A stretch of 64,000 bases of DNA from Sphingobium sp. OAS761 (GTDB taxonomy: Bacteria > Pseudomonadota > Alphaproteobacteria > Sphingomonadales > Sphingomonadaceae), in assembly GCF_024168485.1 (NCBI RefSeq), contig NZ_JALJVY010000004.1, positions 124,001-188,000 of the forward strand. Reading direction: 5' to 3'. The position numbers and the translations under genes are program-made. The notes under the pieces are model-generated. The model saw only the letters and a list, made by a program, of their open reading frames with translations, was not told the DNA's origin and ran no database searches. Positions 43,437 through 51,342 of the stretch are shown here, piece by piece (positions within the stretch are counted from its first letter, which is position 1; each line of letters begins with the position of its first letter).

Positions 43437-44822
43437 TCAGAAGAACAGGATCGCCCCCGCCGCCAGCGCGTCGCTGCCGGCGTCGTTGCCGTTATGCGCC
43501 CGGGACGTGGTATGGACATATTCGCCCAGCAACGTGACCCAGCTGGTCAGGCCATAGCGCAGCTGCCCGACCCAGCTGGCATTCCTGTCGACCAGTGTCG
43601 GATTGGCGAGCGCATCGGCGGCGTTGGCGTAATCCAGCCGGCTCTCGCCATAGCTCGCACCCACCGAAATCTTGCCGAATGTGGCCAAGCCCTGGACATA
43701 GAAGCCGTGGCTGTCGCGCTTGTTACCCAGCCCATCGGTATCGAACAGGTTGAGCGCGGTCGTGCCCAGGCCTGACGCGTCATAATAATAGCCGACAAGG
43801 CTGACCGGCCCGAATCCGACCTTCGCACCCGCATCCCAGCCCCAGCCTGTATAGTCGGGTCCGGCATCGACATTATGCTTCTGGGTGATGCCCGACGCCC
43901 AGATGCGCGTCGATACGTCGCCGAACTTGCCGTCGTAGACGAGCTTCGCCTGGAAGCCGGGCTGCTTGTTGGACTCGCTCGGCCCCGTCAGCGACGACAA
44001 GGGCTCGAAAATCCCTACGCTCGCGGTGAAGCCGCTGAAAGACGGCGTTGTATAGGTGATCTGGGGCTGGAAGTCGGTGTAGATGTAGCCGATGCCGATC
44101 CGGCCCAGCGTCGTGTTGGACGGCGCCACATTGCCCGCCGGCGTGCCCGACGACAGCAGGGTGATGTCGTTCAATATTCCTTCCGAGCCGAACAAGCCGA
44201 TGTCGCGGCCGATCTTGACCTCGCCGAACCCGGCCCGGCCGAAGGTCAGATAGGTCTGGCGAAAGTCGATGCCGCTGGTCTGCAGCGCGCGCGGATTGCC
44301 GCCGCTGTTCGCCCCGCCACCGACATAGCTGACCGAGTTGATGCCCGGATACATGCCGAAATGCGCGCCGACATCCCACCCTGCCTGGCGGGTCGTGACT
44401 TCGACCTTCAGGAAGCCGGGCAGAAGGCCGTTGCGGATCGCCGAGCTGTTGCCGCCCACGGTCGCCACGCCGCCGGTGACCGCATTGTTTGCGCTGGGCG
44501 CCTCGCCATTGTCATGCACGTAGAATCCGTTGACGGAACCGGAGAATTTCAGCGTCACGTCGCCCACTTCCAGCCCCACGCCGCTGTCGGCCACGCGCAC
44601 CGCCGGCTTGCCGCCGCCTGAAGCGCCGTCGGCCACGGCGGGCGCGGCCGCCTTCTCCTCGCTGTCTCCCTTCAACAGCTGCGCATATTCCTCGTCGGAG
44701 AGGATGCCCTTTTCATGCAGCCGTTTCAGCAGGTCGGCGGTCGTCCCCGCCACCGCCGGCGTCGCGCTCGCAAACAGGGCCAGCGCGCATGCGGCGCTCC
44801 CCAGGAGCCCCTTTCGTCCCAT
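43437..44822 (-). CDS. OprP/OprO-like porin
   Basis: 461 residues from the ATG at 44822 behind GGGAGGATGTT. Signal peptide (MGRKGLLGSAACALALFASA), then a coiled segment with LLKRLHEKGILSDEEYAQLL, typical of phosphate/alcohol-type porins in sphingomonads, and a 16-strand barrel ending DALAAGAILFF with terminal Phe. Key barrel marks: GSVNGFYVHDNGE and TSGIDFRQTYLTFGRAGFGEV. Probably allows alcohol or other substrate diffusion; porins are usual partners of PQQ alcohol dehydrogenase clusters. Confidence 0.88.
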   Translation of the reverse strand: MGRKGLLGSAACALALFASATPAVAGTTADLLKRLHEKGILSDEEYAQLLKGDSEEKAAAPAVADGASGGGKPAVRVADSGVGLEVGDVTLKFSGSVNGFYVHDNGEAPSANNAVTGGVATVGGNSSAIRNGLLPGFLKVEVTTRQAGWDVGAHFGMYPGINSVSYVGGGANSGGNPRALQTSGIDFRQTYLTFGRAGFGEVKIGRDIGLFGSEGILNDITLLSSGTPAGNVAPSNTTLGRIGIGYIYTDFQPQITYTTPSFSGFTASVGIFEPLSSLTGPSESNKQPGFQAKLVYDGKFGDVSTRIWASGITQKHNVDAGPDYTGWGWDAGAKVGFGPVSLVGYYYDASGLGTTALNLFDTDGLGNKRDSHGFYVQGLATFGKISVGASYGESRLDYANAADALANPTLVDRNASWVGQLRYGLTSWVTLLGEYVHTTSRAHNGNDAGSDALAAGAILFF

Positions 44823-44892
44823 AACATCCTCCCGTTGTTGCTGCCGGTCGTGCCGGCGCGGACGAGACACTGCTGTGCCGTGAAGAGGTGCG

Positions 44893-44909
44893 AAATTGGA
44901 CTAAGGTTC
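44893..44909 (-). promoter_or_regulatory. Island operator copy E (porin), degenerate
   Basis: Minus strand GAACCTTAGTCCAATTT: the right part AGTCCAATT is kept, the left part is altered. 70 bp before the porin start and in its orientation. Confidence 0.4.
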
Positions 44910-44941
44910 TCGTTCCAACGGCGTAATACCCTCTGCGCCGT

Positions 44942-45898
44942 TCAGGGCGCGGCCACGATTCCCCAGGGCGCGCTTCCCACCGGCACCGTGTCGATCACTC
45001 TGGCGCCGGCCAGATCGATCACGGAAACATCGTTCGACAGGCCATTGGCGCTATAGGCTCTGGTGCCATCGGCGTTGATCGCGACATGCCAGACCCGCTT
45101 GCCCGTCGCGACATAAGCCCGCACCTTGCGCGTCTCGACGTCGATCAGCGCGACATGATCGGCCCGCCCCAGAGCGACCACCGCCGTCTTGCCGTCGGGC
45201 GTGAAGCGGATGCCGCATGGCAGGATGCGATAGGCGGCGACGCCGGGGATATCGAAATGCAGGGTGTCGACGACCTTGCGGGTCGCGACTTCGATGATCT
45301 CCACCGTCCCGCCCGTCTCCGCCGCGACCCATAAATTCTTGCCGTCGGCCGTGAACTCGACATGACGCGGCCGCAGATCGACGGGTGTGGCATCAGTCAT
45401 CGCCTTGGTCGAAAGGTCGATCCAGTTGACGACATTCTCGTCCTCGGATGTGACGACGACCCATCGGCCGTCGGGGCTCTGCGCGACGCCCTCCGGCTCC
45501 TTGCCGACATCGACCTGGAAGGCGACGCTCCTGCTGGCGAGGTCGATCGCGGTCAGCGCGGCATTATCCTCATTGGCGACGAAAAGTGTCTTGCCGTCGC
45601 GCGACAGGAAGAATTGTTCGGGATCTTCGCCCGAGGGCAGATCCGCGACGATCTTGCCCGTGGCCCGCTCGATCACCTGCACCGCATGATCGGCACTGGC
45701 GCAAAGGTAGATATATCGGCCGTCCTTCGACAAGGTGATGCCGCGCGGCCGCCCGCCGACGGGCCAGGTCGCGATCGGCCGCAACGTCGCGGCGTCGATG
45801 ACGCTCACCGTATTGCCGCGCTCGTTGGAAACATAGAGCGTCTGCGCGCCCGCCGGAACCGGCAACAGCATCAGCCCCGCGAAAACCAGGTTCCTCAT
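44942..45898 (-). CDS. PQQ-dependent catabolism-associated beta-propeller protein (YVTN type)
   Basis: 318 residues from the ATG at 45898 behind GAGGACGAG; signal peptide MRNLVFAGLMLLPVPAGAQ. Seven-blade YVTN propeller with repeats such as LYVSNERGNTVSVIDAATL, LFVANEDNAALTAIDLAS and AYSANGLSNDVSVIDLAG. The family is restricted to PQQ-alcohol clusters; function unknown, possibly a periplasmic accessory. Divergent from pedF. Confidence 0.92.
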   Translation of the reverse strand: MRNLVFAGLMLLPVPAGAQTLYVSNERGNTVSVIDAATLRPIATWPVGGRPRGITLSKDGRYIYLCASADHAVQVIERATGKIVADLPSGEDPEQFFLSRDGKTLFVANEDNAALTAIDLASRSVAFQVDVGKEPEGVAQSPDGRWVVVTSEDENVVNWIDLSTKAMTDATPVDLRPRHVEFTADGKNLWVAAETGGTVEIIEVATRKVVDTLHFDIPGVAAYRILPCGIRFTPDGKTAVVALGRADHVALIDVETRKVRAYVATGKRVWHVAINADGTRAYSANGLSNDVSVIDLAGARVIDTVPVGSAPWGIVAAP

Positions 45899-45963
45899 CG
45901 CGCTCGTCCTCTCCCACGCCTCTTCTCCCAGGGGCTTAGGCGTGCGGCTCGGGCCAAGGGATA

Positions 45964-45980
45964 GTACCAAAGGCCAATGG
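45964..45980 (+). promoter_or_regulatory. Island operator copy F (pedF)
   Basis: GTACCAAAGGCCAATGG: matches ACCNAAGG and CCAATGG, with the one base between the two blocks missing. A TACACT hexamer follows about 19 bp later as a possible -10. 67 bp before the pedF ATG, in its orientation. Confidence 0.55.
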
Positions 45981-46047
45981 GCGCGCGCGATCCCGTCCCT
46001 ACACTCGACCCCGACAGAAAAATCTACGGGTGAGGATTGGAAGGCTC

Positions 46048-46473
46048 ATGAATTCGGGACGCATCTTGCTGCTGGGCGCCTTGGCGATCTTCGGCGGCGC
46101 CACCACAACCAGCCTCCTGGCGCACGGCAATGTCACGCCGCAGGCGGTCGATACTTCCGCCCTGCCCGACATCGGCACCGAATGGCTGCAGAAAAACCCC
46201 TATAGCGGCAACGCTACCGCGATCGCGATCGGCGAATCCGCTTATGGCCAGAATTGCGCCCGCTGCCACGGTCTGGATGCGGAGTCAGGGGGCATCGCGC
46301 CAGACCTCCGGTATCTGGAAACCGGCGAGTCGGGCGACCAGTGGTTCGCCGAACGCTTCCGGCACGGTTCCAGCCATGACGGGAAAGTATATATGCCTCC
46401 CTTCGGCGAAGTGCTGGGGCAAAAGGCCGGCTGGGCCATCCGCTCCTGGCTCGAAACCAGGCATCAGGAGTAA
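46048..46473 (+). CDS. pedF: Cytochrome c-550 PedF
   Basis: 141 residues from the ATG at 46048 behind GGAAGG (a GTG at 46030 is an alternative). Signal peptide to LLAHG, then the PedF-specific NVTPQAVDTSALPDIGTEWL and a single haem site CARCH (Cys70-His74) with a candidate axial Met in KVYMPPFGEVL. In Pseudomonas PedF accepts electrons from the quinoprotein ethanol dehydrogenase. It is followed 5 bp later by the substrate-binding-type gene. Confidence 0.95.
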   Translation: MNSGRILLLGALAIFGGATTTSLLAHGNVTPQAVDTSALPDIGTEWLQKNPYSGNATAIAIGESAYGQNCARCHGLDAESGGIAPDLRYLETGESGDQWFAERFRHGSSHDGKVYMPPFGEVLGQKAGWAIRSWLETRHQE

Positions 46474-46478
46474 GTCTG

Positions 46479-47336
46479 GTGCTAAGCCGTCGCGAGCTTC
46501 TCCAGGGCGCCGCCGCCATGGCGACCGGATCCTTCCTGTCGCCGCCGGCCGATGCCGCGCCTCTTGCCAAGGTCAAGGACCTGGGAGTGCTTCGGGTCGC
46601 AGTCTATAAGGACAACCGGCCCTGGTCCTGGGAGAAAAAAGGTGAATTGATCGGGATCGACGTCGATCTCGCCCAATTGCTTGCGAAGAAGCTGGGCGTG
46701 CGCGCGGACATCGCGCAGATCACCGCTGACGAAGGCGTGGAGGACGATCTGCGCAACGCGGTGTGGAAAGGCGGCCTGCTGGGCTTCATGCCCGCCGATA
46801 TCATGCTGCATGTGCCGTTCGACCGAGCCTTCATGGCGCGGGTGGACCGATGCGCCTTCGTCGCACCCTATTATCGCGAGAGCTTTCAGTTCGCGGGGAA
46901 GCGCGACGAAATCGATTGCGATGCGCCGCCGGTCCAATGGACGGGCCGGAAGCTCGCGGCCGAACTGGACTCCATCCCCGATTTCTACCTCATCGGTTTG
47001 TCCGGCGGAGCCTTGGCCAGGGATGTCACCCATTATCCGACCGGCGCGCAGGCGGTCACCGCCATGCTGGACGGCAAGGCCGCCGGCGTCCTCGCCAGCC
47101 GCGCCCAGATCGAGGCAGTGCTGCATGACCGGGCCGCCGCCGACATCGACCGCCGCAAGATGCCCCTGCCCGCCTTCGCCTCGTCTGGCTGGGACATCGG
47201 CATGGCGGTCAAGGAAAACAGCCGCACGCTCGGCGACGCGGTGGAAACGATCATGGCGGACGCCGCCACATCCGGCGAACTGGCCGCGCTGTTCGCAGCG
47301 CATGGCGTGACCTATGTGAAGGCGTCGGCGGGGTAG
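46479..47336 (+). CDS. Quinoprotein dehydrogenase-associated substrate-binding protein (MxaJ/XoxJ type)
   Basis: 285 residues from the GTG at 46479. Twin-Arg-like N-terminus (LSRRELLQGAAAMATGSFLS). Periplasmic binding-protein type II fold with LRVAVYKDNRPWSWEKKGEL, GFMPADIMLHVPFDRAFMAR and FVAPYYRESFQ. The XoxJ/MxaJ group interacts with and may activate PQQ dehydrogenases rather than feeding an ABC transporter; no permease genes are present. Cotranscribed with pedF. Confidence 0.92.
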   Translation: MLSRRELLQGAAAMATGSFLSPPADAAPLAKVKDLGVLRVAVYKDNRPWSWEKKGELIGIDVDLAQLLAKKLGVRADIAQITADEGVEDDLRNAVWKGGLLGFMPADIMLHVPFDRAFMARVDRCAFVAPYYRESFQFAGKRDEIDCDAPPVQWTGRKLAAELDSIPDFYLIGLSGGALARDVTHYPTGAQAVTAMLDGKAAGVLASRAQIEAVLHDRAAADIDRRKMPLPAFASSGWDIGMAVKENSRTLGDAVETIMADAATSGELAALFAAHGVTYVKASAG

Positions 47337-47440
47337 GCGAACGCGGCTATTTATACTCAGTCGTGTGGCCAGCCAATTCGGCTATCGACCAGCTTTTACC
47401 GTTTGAAGGGAGTTTAACGTCGCCGAAAAGCAGACTCGTT

Positions 47441-48301
47441 TTAGCTCCTCGTCAATATGCTCTCCAAAAGGACGACCAGCGCATTTCCCATATCTTTTGG
47501 AGATTCGACGTAGCTTGATTGGGGGTAAAAATCATGCGGTCGAAAACCAATCCCTAATGACGCGATGGATATTTTAGAGTCTGATATAATATGTCTAACC
47601 ACGTCATACAGATGATCGGCCAGATACGTCGGCCCGTTTTCTAAGATCGTAGAGTCATCCACTGGCGCTCCGTCAGATAGGACGATCAATATCTTACGAT
47701 TTGCTGGATGGTCGATGAGGCGACTGGCCGCCCACTGGATTGCTTCACCGTCAATATTTTCCTTCGTCAGATCATGACGCAGCATTTGCCTGTAAACCCA
47801 CCCGCCTGTGCTAGCACGGTTGTCCGTGGCGCTACGATATATGATGTGCAACAGGTCATTCAAACGCCCAGGGTTGCGAGGCCGAAAGCGCCATTTCCAA
47901 CGTTTGCGGGAGCGACCGCCCTTCCAGCGCGAAGTGGTAAATCCCAGCACTTCGCACGAAATACCAAGGGTAATCAGGAACTCTTGAATGATGTCTGCGG
48001 TTGCGGCCGAAAATAGCATTTTCTGGCCTCTCATCGATCCTGACTGATCGAATAAGAGCGTGACCACTGTGCCGGTAAGTTGATCTTTGCTCAACTGGCT
48101 TTTGATACGGACATCAGCGTCGGCGGCCATTAGATGAAGCTCTGTTCTCCAAGCAAGGAGACCCGTCTGAACTACGTCCCAAGCATCAGCCACGGCCTTG
48201 GCATTCGTGGTCGTTAATGGACCAAGAACCTGATCAAGATGATTGGCATCGATCTCAATATCGAACTTGGTCGTGTAAGGGTGATAGACGGGAACAGACA
48301 T
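47441..48301 (-). CDS. CobT-like VWA-domain protein (low-GC insert)
   Basis: 286 residues from the ATG at 48301; a GTG at 48436 would add 45 residues in frame. It corresponds to the C-terminal third of aerobic cobaltochelatase subunit CobT: VYHPYTTKFDIEI (CobT: YKVFTTRFDEE), a VWA MIDAS DQSGSMRG (Asp85-Ser87-Ser89), EVLGFTTSRWKGG, PGRLNDLLHIIYRSA and ILIVLSDGAPVDDSTI. The acidic N-terminal part of CobT and CobN/CobS are absent. Base composition is clearly more AT-rich than all neighbours. Probably foreign; stand-alone CobT-like proteins also occur in phages. Role here unknown. Confidence 0.8.
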   Translation of the reverse strand: MSVPVYHPYTTKFDIEIDANHLDQVLGPLTTTNAKAVADAWDVVQTGLLAWRTELHLMAADADVRIKSQLSKDQLTGTVVTLLFDQSGSMRGQKMLFSAATADIIQEFLITLGISCEVLGFTTSRWKGGRSRKRWKWRFRPRNPGRLNDLLHIIYRSATDNRASTGGWVYRQMLRHDLTKENIDGEAIQWAASRLIDHPANRKILIVLSDGAPVDDSTILENGPTYLADHLYDVVRHIISDSKISIASLGIGFRPHDFYPQSSYVESPKDMGNALVVLLESILTRS

Positions 48302-48777
48302 AGCAGTAGGTCTAACGTGGATCAGCCCGCGTCGCCAGTAGCCCGACTTCTGCTTTGCAGGAGGTGCGGCCCAAAATCGGTCATTCCGCTTCCCACCCAA
48401 AAATCCTCTGTCCCAATAGGATTTGATCTGCTTCACCCTGGGCGATGGGACAGCCCGACGCCTCGACCCCCATGCCCCCTCCCCGCCGCGCCCCCGTCGC
48501 GTTGGCGATGCGCCGCCGTGACCTAACCGTAGCGCTATTGTCGCGTCCGCGGCGCGCCGCTGCGGCAAACCTGTCTCATCCCTGTATCTTTTGCCCGGAT
48601 TCGCCCGACGACGGTGTGAACTTCGCCCTGTGGCCTCGCCGTCGCCTGCGCGCGGTCCCGACAACTCGCCCCGCCACCGCCCCGACCCAAGGTCCAATTG
48701 CCGCCCCCGCCTGCGGGAATAGGGTTCGTATCCGCAGGGGGACGCTGTGCAGCGCCCCGAATATGGGAGGATGATAG
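48302..48777. other. 476-bp intergenic region before the alcohol dehydrogenase
   Basis: The left 140 bp continue the AT-richer insert and remain open in the CobT-like frame. From about 48440 the DNA turns very C-rich. Operator copy G (48684-48700) lies in the right part, with GGGAGG as the Shine-Dalgarno 7 bp before the dehydrogenase ATG. I see no further gene. Confidence 0.6.
48684..48700 (+). promoter_or_regulatory. Island operator copy G (PQQ alcohol dehydrogenase)
   Basis: GACCCAAGGTCCAATTG, matching every defined position of GACCNAAGGTCCAATKG. 77 bp before the dehydrogenase start; GAATAG follows 17 bp later as a possible -10. Confidence 0.7.
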
Positions 48778-50529
48778 ATGAAGGGACGTTTCATGCGTTC
48801 GCTCTGCGGGGCTGCCGCGCTTTCGCTCGTCGCGGCGGGGGCGCCGCTGCTGGCGCAGAATGCTACCGGCCCGACCGACGCCGACCTGATGGCCGACGCC
48901 AGCTCGCCCGGCGACGTGCTGACCTATGGCATGGGTCCGCAGGCGCAGCGGTTCAGCCAATTGAAGCAGATCGACGCCTCCAACGTGTCGAAGCTGGTCC
49001 CGGCCTTCGCCGCCTCGCTCGGCGGCGAGAAGCAGCGCGGCCAGGAATCGCAGCCGATCGTCTATGACGGCACCATCTACGTCACCGGCAGCTATTCGCG
49101 CCTCTTCGCCTTCGACGCGCGCACCGGCGAGGAAAAGTGGGAATATGACGCCCGCCTGCCCGACGCGATCATGCCATGCTGCGACGTCGTCAATCGCGGC
49201 GCGGCGATCTACGGCGACAAGATCCTCTTCGCGACCCTGGACGCGCATATGGTGGCGCTCAACCGCCACACCGGCAAGGTCGTCTGGAACAAGCAGATCG
49301 CCGATTATCAGGCCGGCTATTCCGCTACCGCCGCACCCATGGTGGTGAAGGGTAAGGTGATCTACGGCAACTCCGGCGGCGAATTCGGCATTACCGGAGC
49401 GGTCGAGGCGCGCGACGTCAACACCGGGGAGCTGATATGGCGGCGCCCGACGATCGAGGGCAATATGGGCACCCTCAACGGCAAGGATAACGGCATCACC
49501 GGAAAGACCAATGCCAGTTGGCCGGGCGACCTTTGGAAGACCGGCGGCGGCGCGACCTGGCTCGGCGGCACCTATGATCCGGAAACCAACCTCCTCTTCT
49601 TCGGCACCGGCAACCCCGCGCCGTGGAACAGCCACCTGCGCCCCGGCGACAATCTCTACACCTCGTCCACGCTCGCCATCGACCCGGACACCGGCGTCAT
49701 CAAATGGCATTACCAGACCACGCCGCATGACGGCTGGGACTTCGACGGCGTGAACGAATTCATCCCGTTCGACGCCACGATCAACGGGAAGCCGATGAAG
49801 CTGGGCGCGAAGGCGGACCGCAACGGCTATTTCTACGTGCTGGACCGCACCAACGGCAAGCTGGTCAGCGCGTCGAAATTCGTCATGCAGACGACATGGG
49901 CGAACGGCATCAACCTCAAGACCGGCCGCCCCAACTATATCGACGCCAACCGCCCGGGGGCGCCGACGACCGCCAAGGGCACGTCGGTCTTCGCCAGCCC
50001 CTCTTTCCTCGGCGGCAAGAACTGGATGCCGATGGCCTACAGCCAGGATACCGGCCTGTTCTACATCCCGTCGAACGACTGGGGCATGGACATCTGGAAC
50101 GAGCCGATCGCCTACAAGAAGGGCGCGGCCTATCTGGGCGCGGGATTCACCATCAAGCCGATCGCCGACGACCATATCGGCGCGCTGCGCGCCATGGACC
50201 CGAAAACCGGCAAGATCCTGTGGGAATATAAGAACAAGGCACCGCTGTGGGGCGGGGTGCTGACGACCGCCGGCAACCTGGTCTTCACCGGCACGCCCGA
50301 AGGCTATCTCAAGGCTTTCGACGCCAGGACCGGGCAGGAACTGTGGAAGTTCCAGACCGGCTCCGGCGTGGTTGGCTCGCCCGTCACCTGGGAACAGGAT
50401 GGCGAGCAATATGTGGCGGTGATGTCCGGCTGGGGCGGCGCGGTGCCGCTGTGGGGCGGCGAGGTGGCCAAGACTTTCAAGGACATAAACCAGGGCGGCG
50501 CGCTCTGGGTGTTCAAGCTGCCGAAATAA
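48778..50529 (+). CDS. PQQ-dependent alcohol dehydrogenase, lanthanide type (ExaF/PedH-like)
   Basis: 583 residues, signal peptide to APLLAQ, eight-blade quinoprotein propeller. PQQ-site vicinal disulfide Cys134-Cys135 ([10 protein letters not shown]). Metal site: catalytic Asp321 in GWDFDGVNE followed two residues later by Asp323, the extra acid ligand that distinguishes lanthanide-dependent XoxF/ExaF/PedH from calcium enzymes. Early blades read [14 protein letters not shown] and [14 protein letters not shown], close to ExaF/PedH rather than XoxF. It oxidises primary alcohols and aldehydes in the periplasm, passing electrons to PedF. Downstream LuxR regulator follows after 12 bp. Confidence 0.95.
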   Translation: MKGRFMRSLCGAAALSLVAAGAPLLAQNATGPTDADLMADASSPGDVLTYGMGPQAQRFSQLKQIDASNVSKLVPAFAASLGGEKQRGQESQPIVYDGTIYVTGSYSRLFAFDARTGEEKWEYDARLPDAIMPCCDVVNRGAAIYGDKILFATLDAHMVALNRHTGKVVWNKQIADYQAGYSATAAPMVVKGKVIYGNSGGEFGITGAVEARDVNTGELIWRRPTIEGNMGTLNGKDNGITGKTNASWPGDLWKTGGGATWLGGTYDPETNLLFFGTGNPAPWNSHLRPGDNLYTSSTLAIDPDTGVIKWHYQTTPHDGWDFDGVNEFIPFDATINGKPMKLGAKADRNGYFYVLDRTNGKLVSASKFVMQTTWANGINLKTGRPNYIDANRPGAPTTAKGTSVFASPSFLGGKNWMPMAYSQDTGLFYIPSNDWGMDIWNEPIAYKKGAAYLGAGFTIKPIADDHIGALRAMDPKTGKILWEYKNKAPLWGGVLTTAGNLVFTGTPEGYLKAFDARTGQELWKFQTGSGVVGSPVTWEQDGEQYVAVMSGWGGAVPLWGGEVAKTFKDINQGGALWVFKLPK

Positions 50530-50541
50530 GGAACGAGAGCG

Positions 50542-51333
50542 ATGATCGTCATGGGACGGGGCAATTATGGGCAGACCAATCCGGCCATTCCGCGGGGTGC
50601 GATGATGCAGCTTGCCTCGTCCCATGGCTTGCACGATCATGCTGCACGGGGGCGAGGAATGAATCACGATATCGGCGCGGACGCGATCATGGAGCGGGTG
50701 CTCATCATCGACGACCATCCGCTGGTCCGCGACGGGTTGCGCAGCGTCATCGCGATCAGCTTCGACAGTTGCGAAATCTTCGAGGCCGCGAGCCTGGAGG
50801 AAGCGATCGGGCTGCTGGAGAAGCAGGATAATTTCGACCTCATCCTGCTCGATCTCAACATTCCCGACGTTCGTCGGCTGGACGGCCTGAAACTGCTGCG
50901 CGCCCGCTTCCCGATCCTGCCGGTCGTCATGGTCTCGGGCGCGTTCGACCGCCCGATCGTGCAGGAGGCGCTGGCCGCCGGGGCGGCCGGCTTCATTCCA
51001 AAATCCTTGAAACGCAGCGGGATCGTCGATGCACTGCATCGCATCGTCGCGGGTGAAATCTACCTGCCCGAAACAATGGGCGACGCCGCCACGCCCTCGG
51101 TCGAGGAGGAGGATATCGTCCGTCGCATCGACAGCCTGACGCCGCAGCAGCGCACCGTCCTGGCCCATCTGGTACGCGGCCGCCTCAACAAGCAGATCGC
51201 CCACGATCTGGGTGTCTCGATGACCACCATCAAGGCGCATGTCTCCGCAATCCTGCAGAAACTCGGCGTCTTCAGCCGCACGCAGGCGGTGATCAAGGCC
51301 AACCGCGTGAGGTTCACGGCGGACGACGAATAA
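50542..51333 (+). CDS. LuxR-type response regulator (ExaE/AgmR-like)
   Basis: 263 residues from the ATG at 50542 (AAGGA upstream); shorter starts at 50659 or 50689 would give the usual 214-224 residues. Receiver: VLIIDDHPLVRDGL, phospho-Asp in LILLDLNIPD, Lys in FIPKSLKRS. LuxR/NarL HTH: LTPQQRTVLAHLVRGRLNKQ then SMTTIKAHVSAIL. Such regulators (ExaE/ErbR, AgmR, PedR1) drive quinoprotein ethanol dehydrogenase genes. Best candidate to bind the GACC-N3-GGTC operator. Convergent with the hybrid kinase, 9 bp apart. Confidence 0.88.
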   Translation: MIVMGRGNYGQTNPAIPRGAMMQLASSHGLHDHAARGRGMNHDIGADAIMERVLIIDDHPLVRDGLRSVIAISFDSCEIFEAASLEEAIGLLEKQDNFDLILLDLNIPDVRRLDGLKLLRARFPILPVVMVSGAFDRPIVQEALAAGAAGFIPKSLKRSGIVDALHRIVAGEIYLPETMGDAATPSVEEEDIVRRIDSLTPQQRTVLAHLVRGRLNKQIAHDLGVSMTTIKAHVSAILQKLGVFSRTQAVIKANRVRFTADDE

Positions 51334-51342
51334 GCCGCTGTC

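Noticed and set aside
48535-51240. 901-codon open frame on the minus strand opposite the alcohol dehydrogenase and regulator genes
   Set aside because: It is the antisense shadow of well-supported genes in high-GC DNA; composition is Arg/Gly/His-rich without any recognisable domain.
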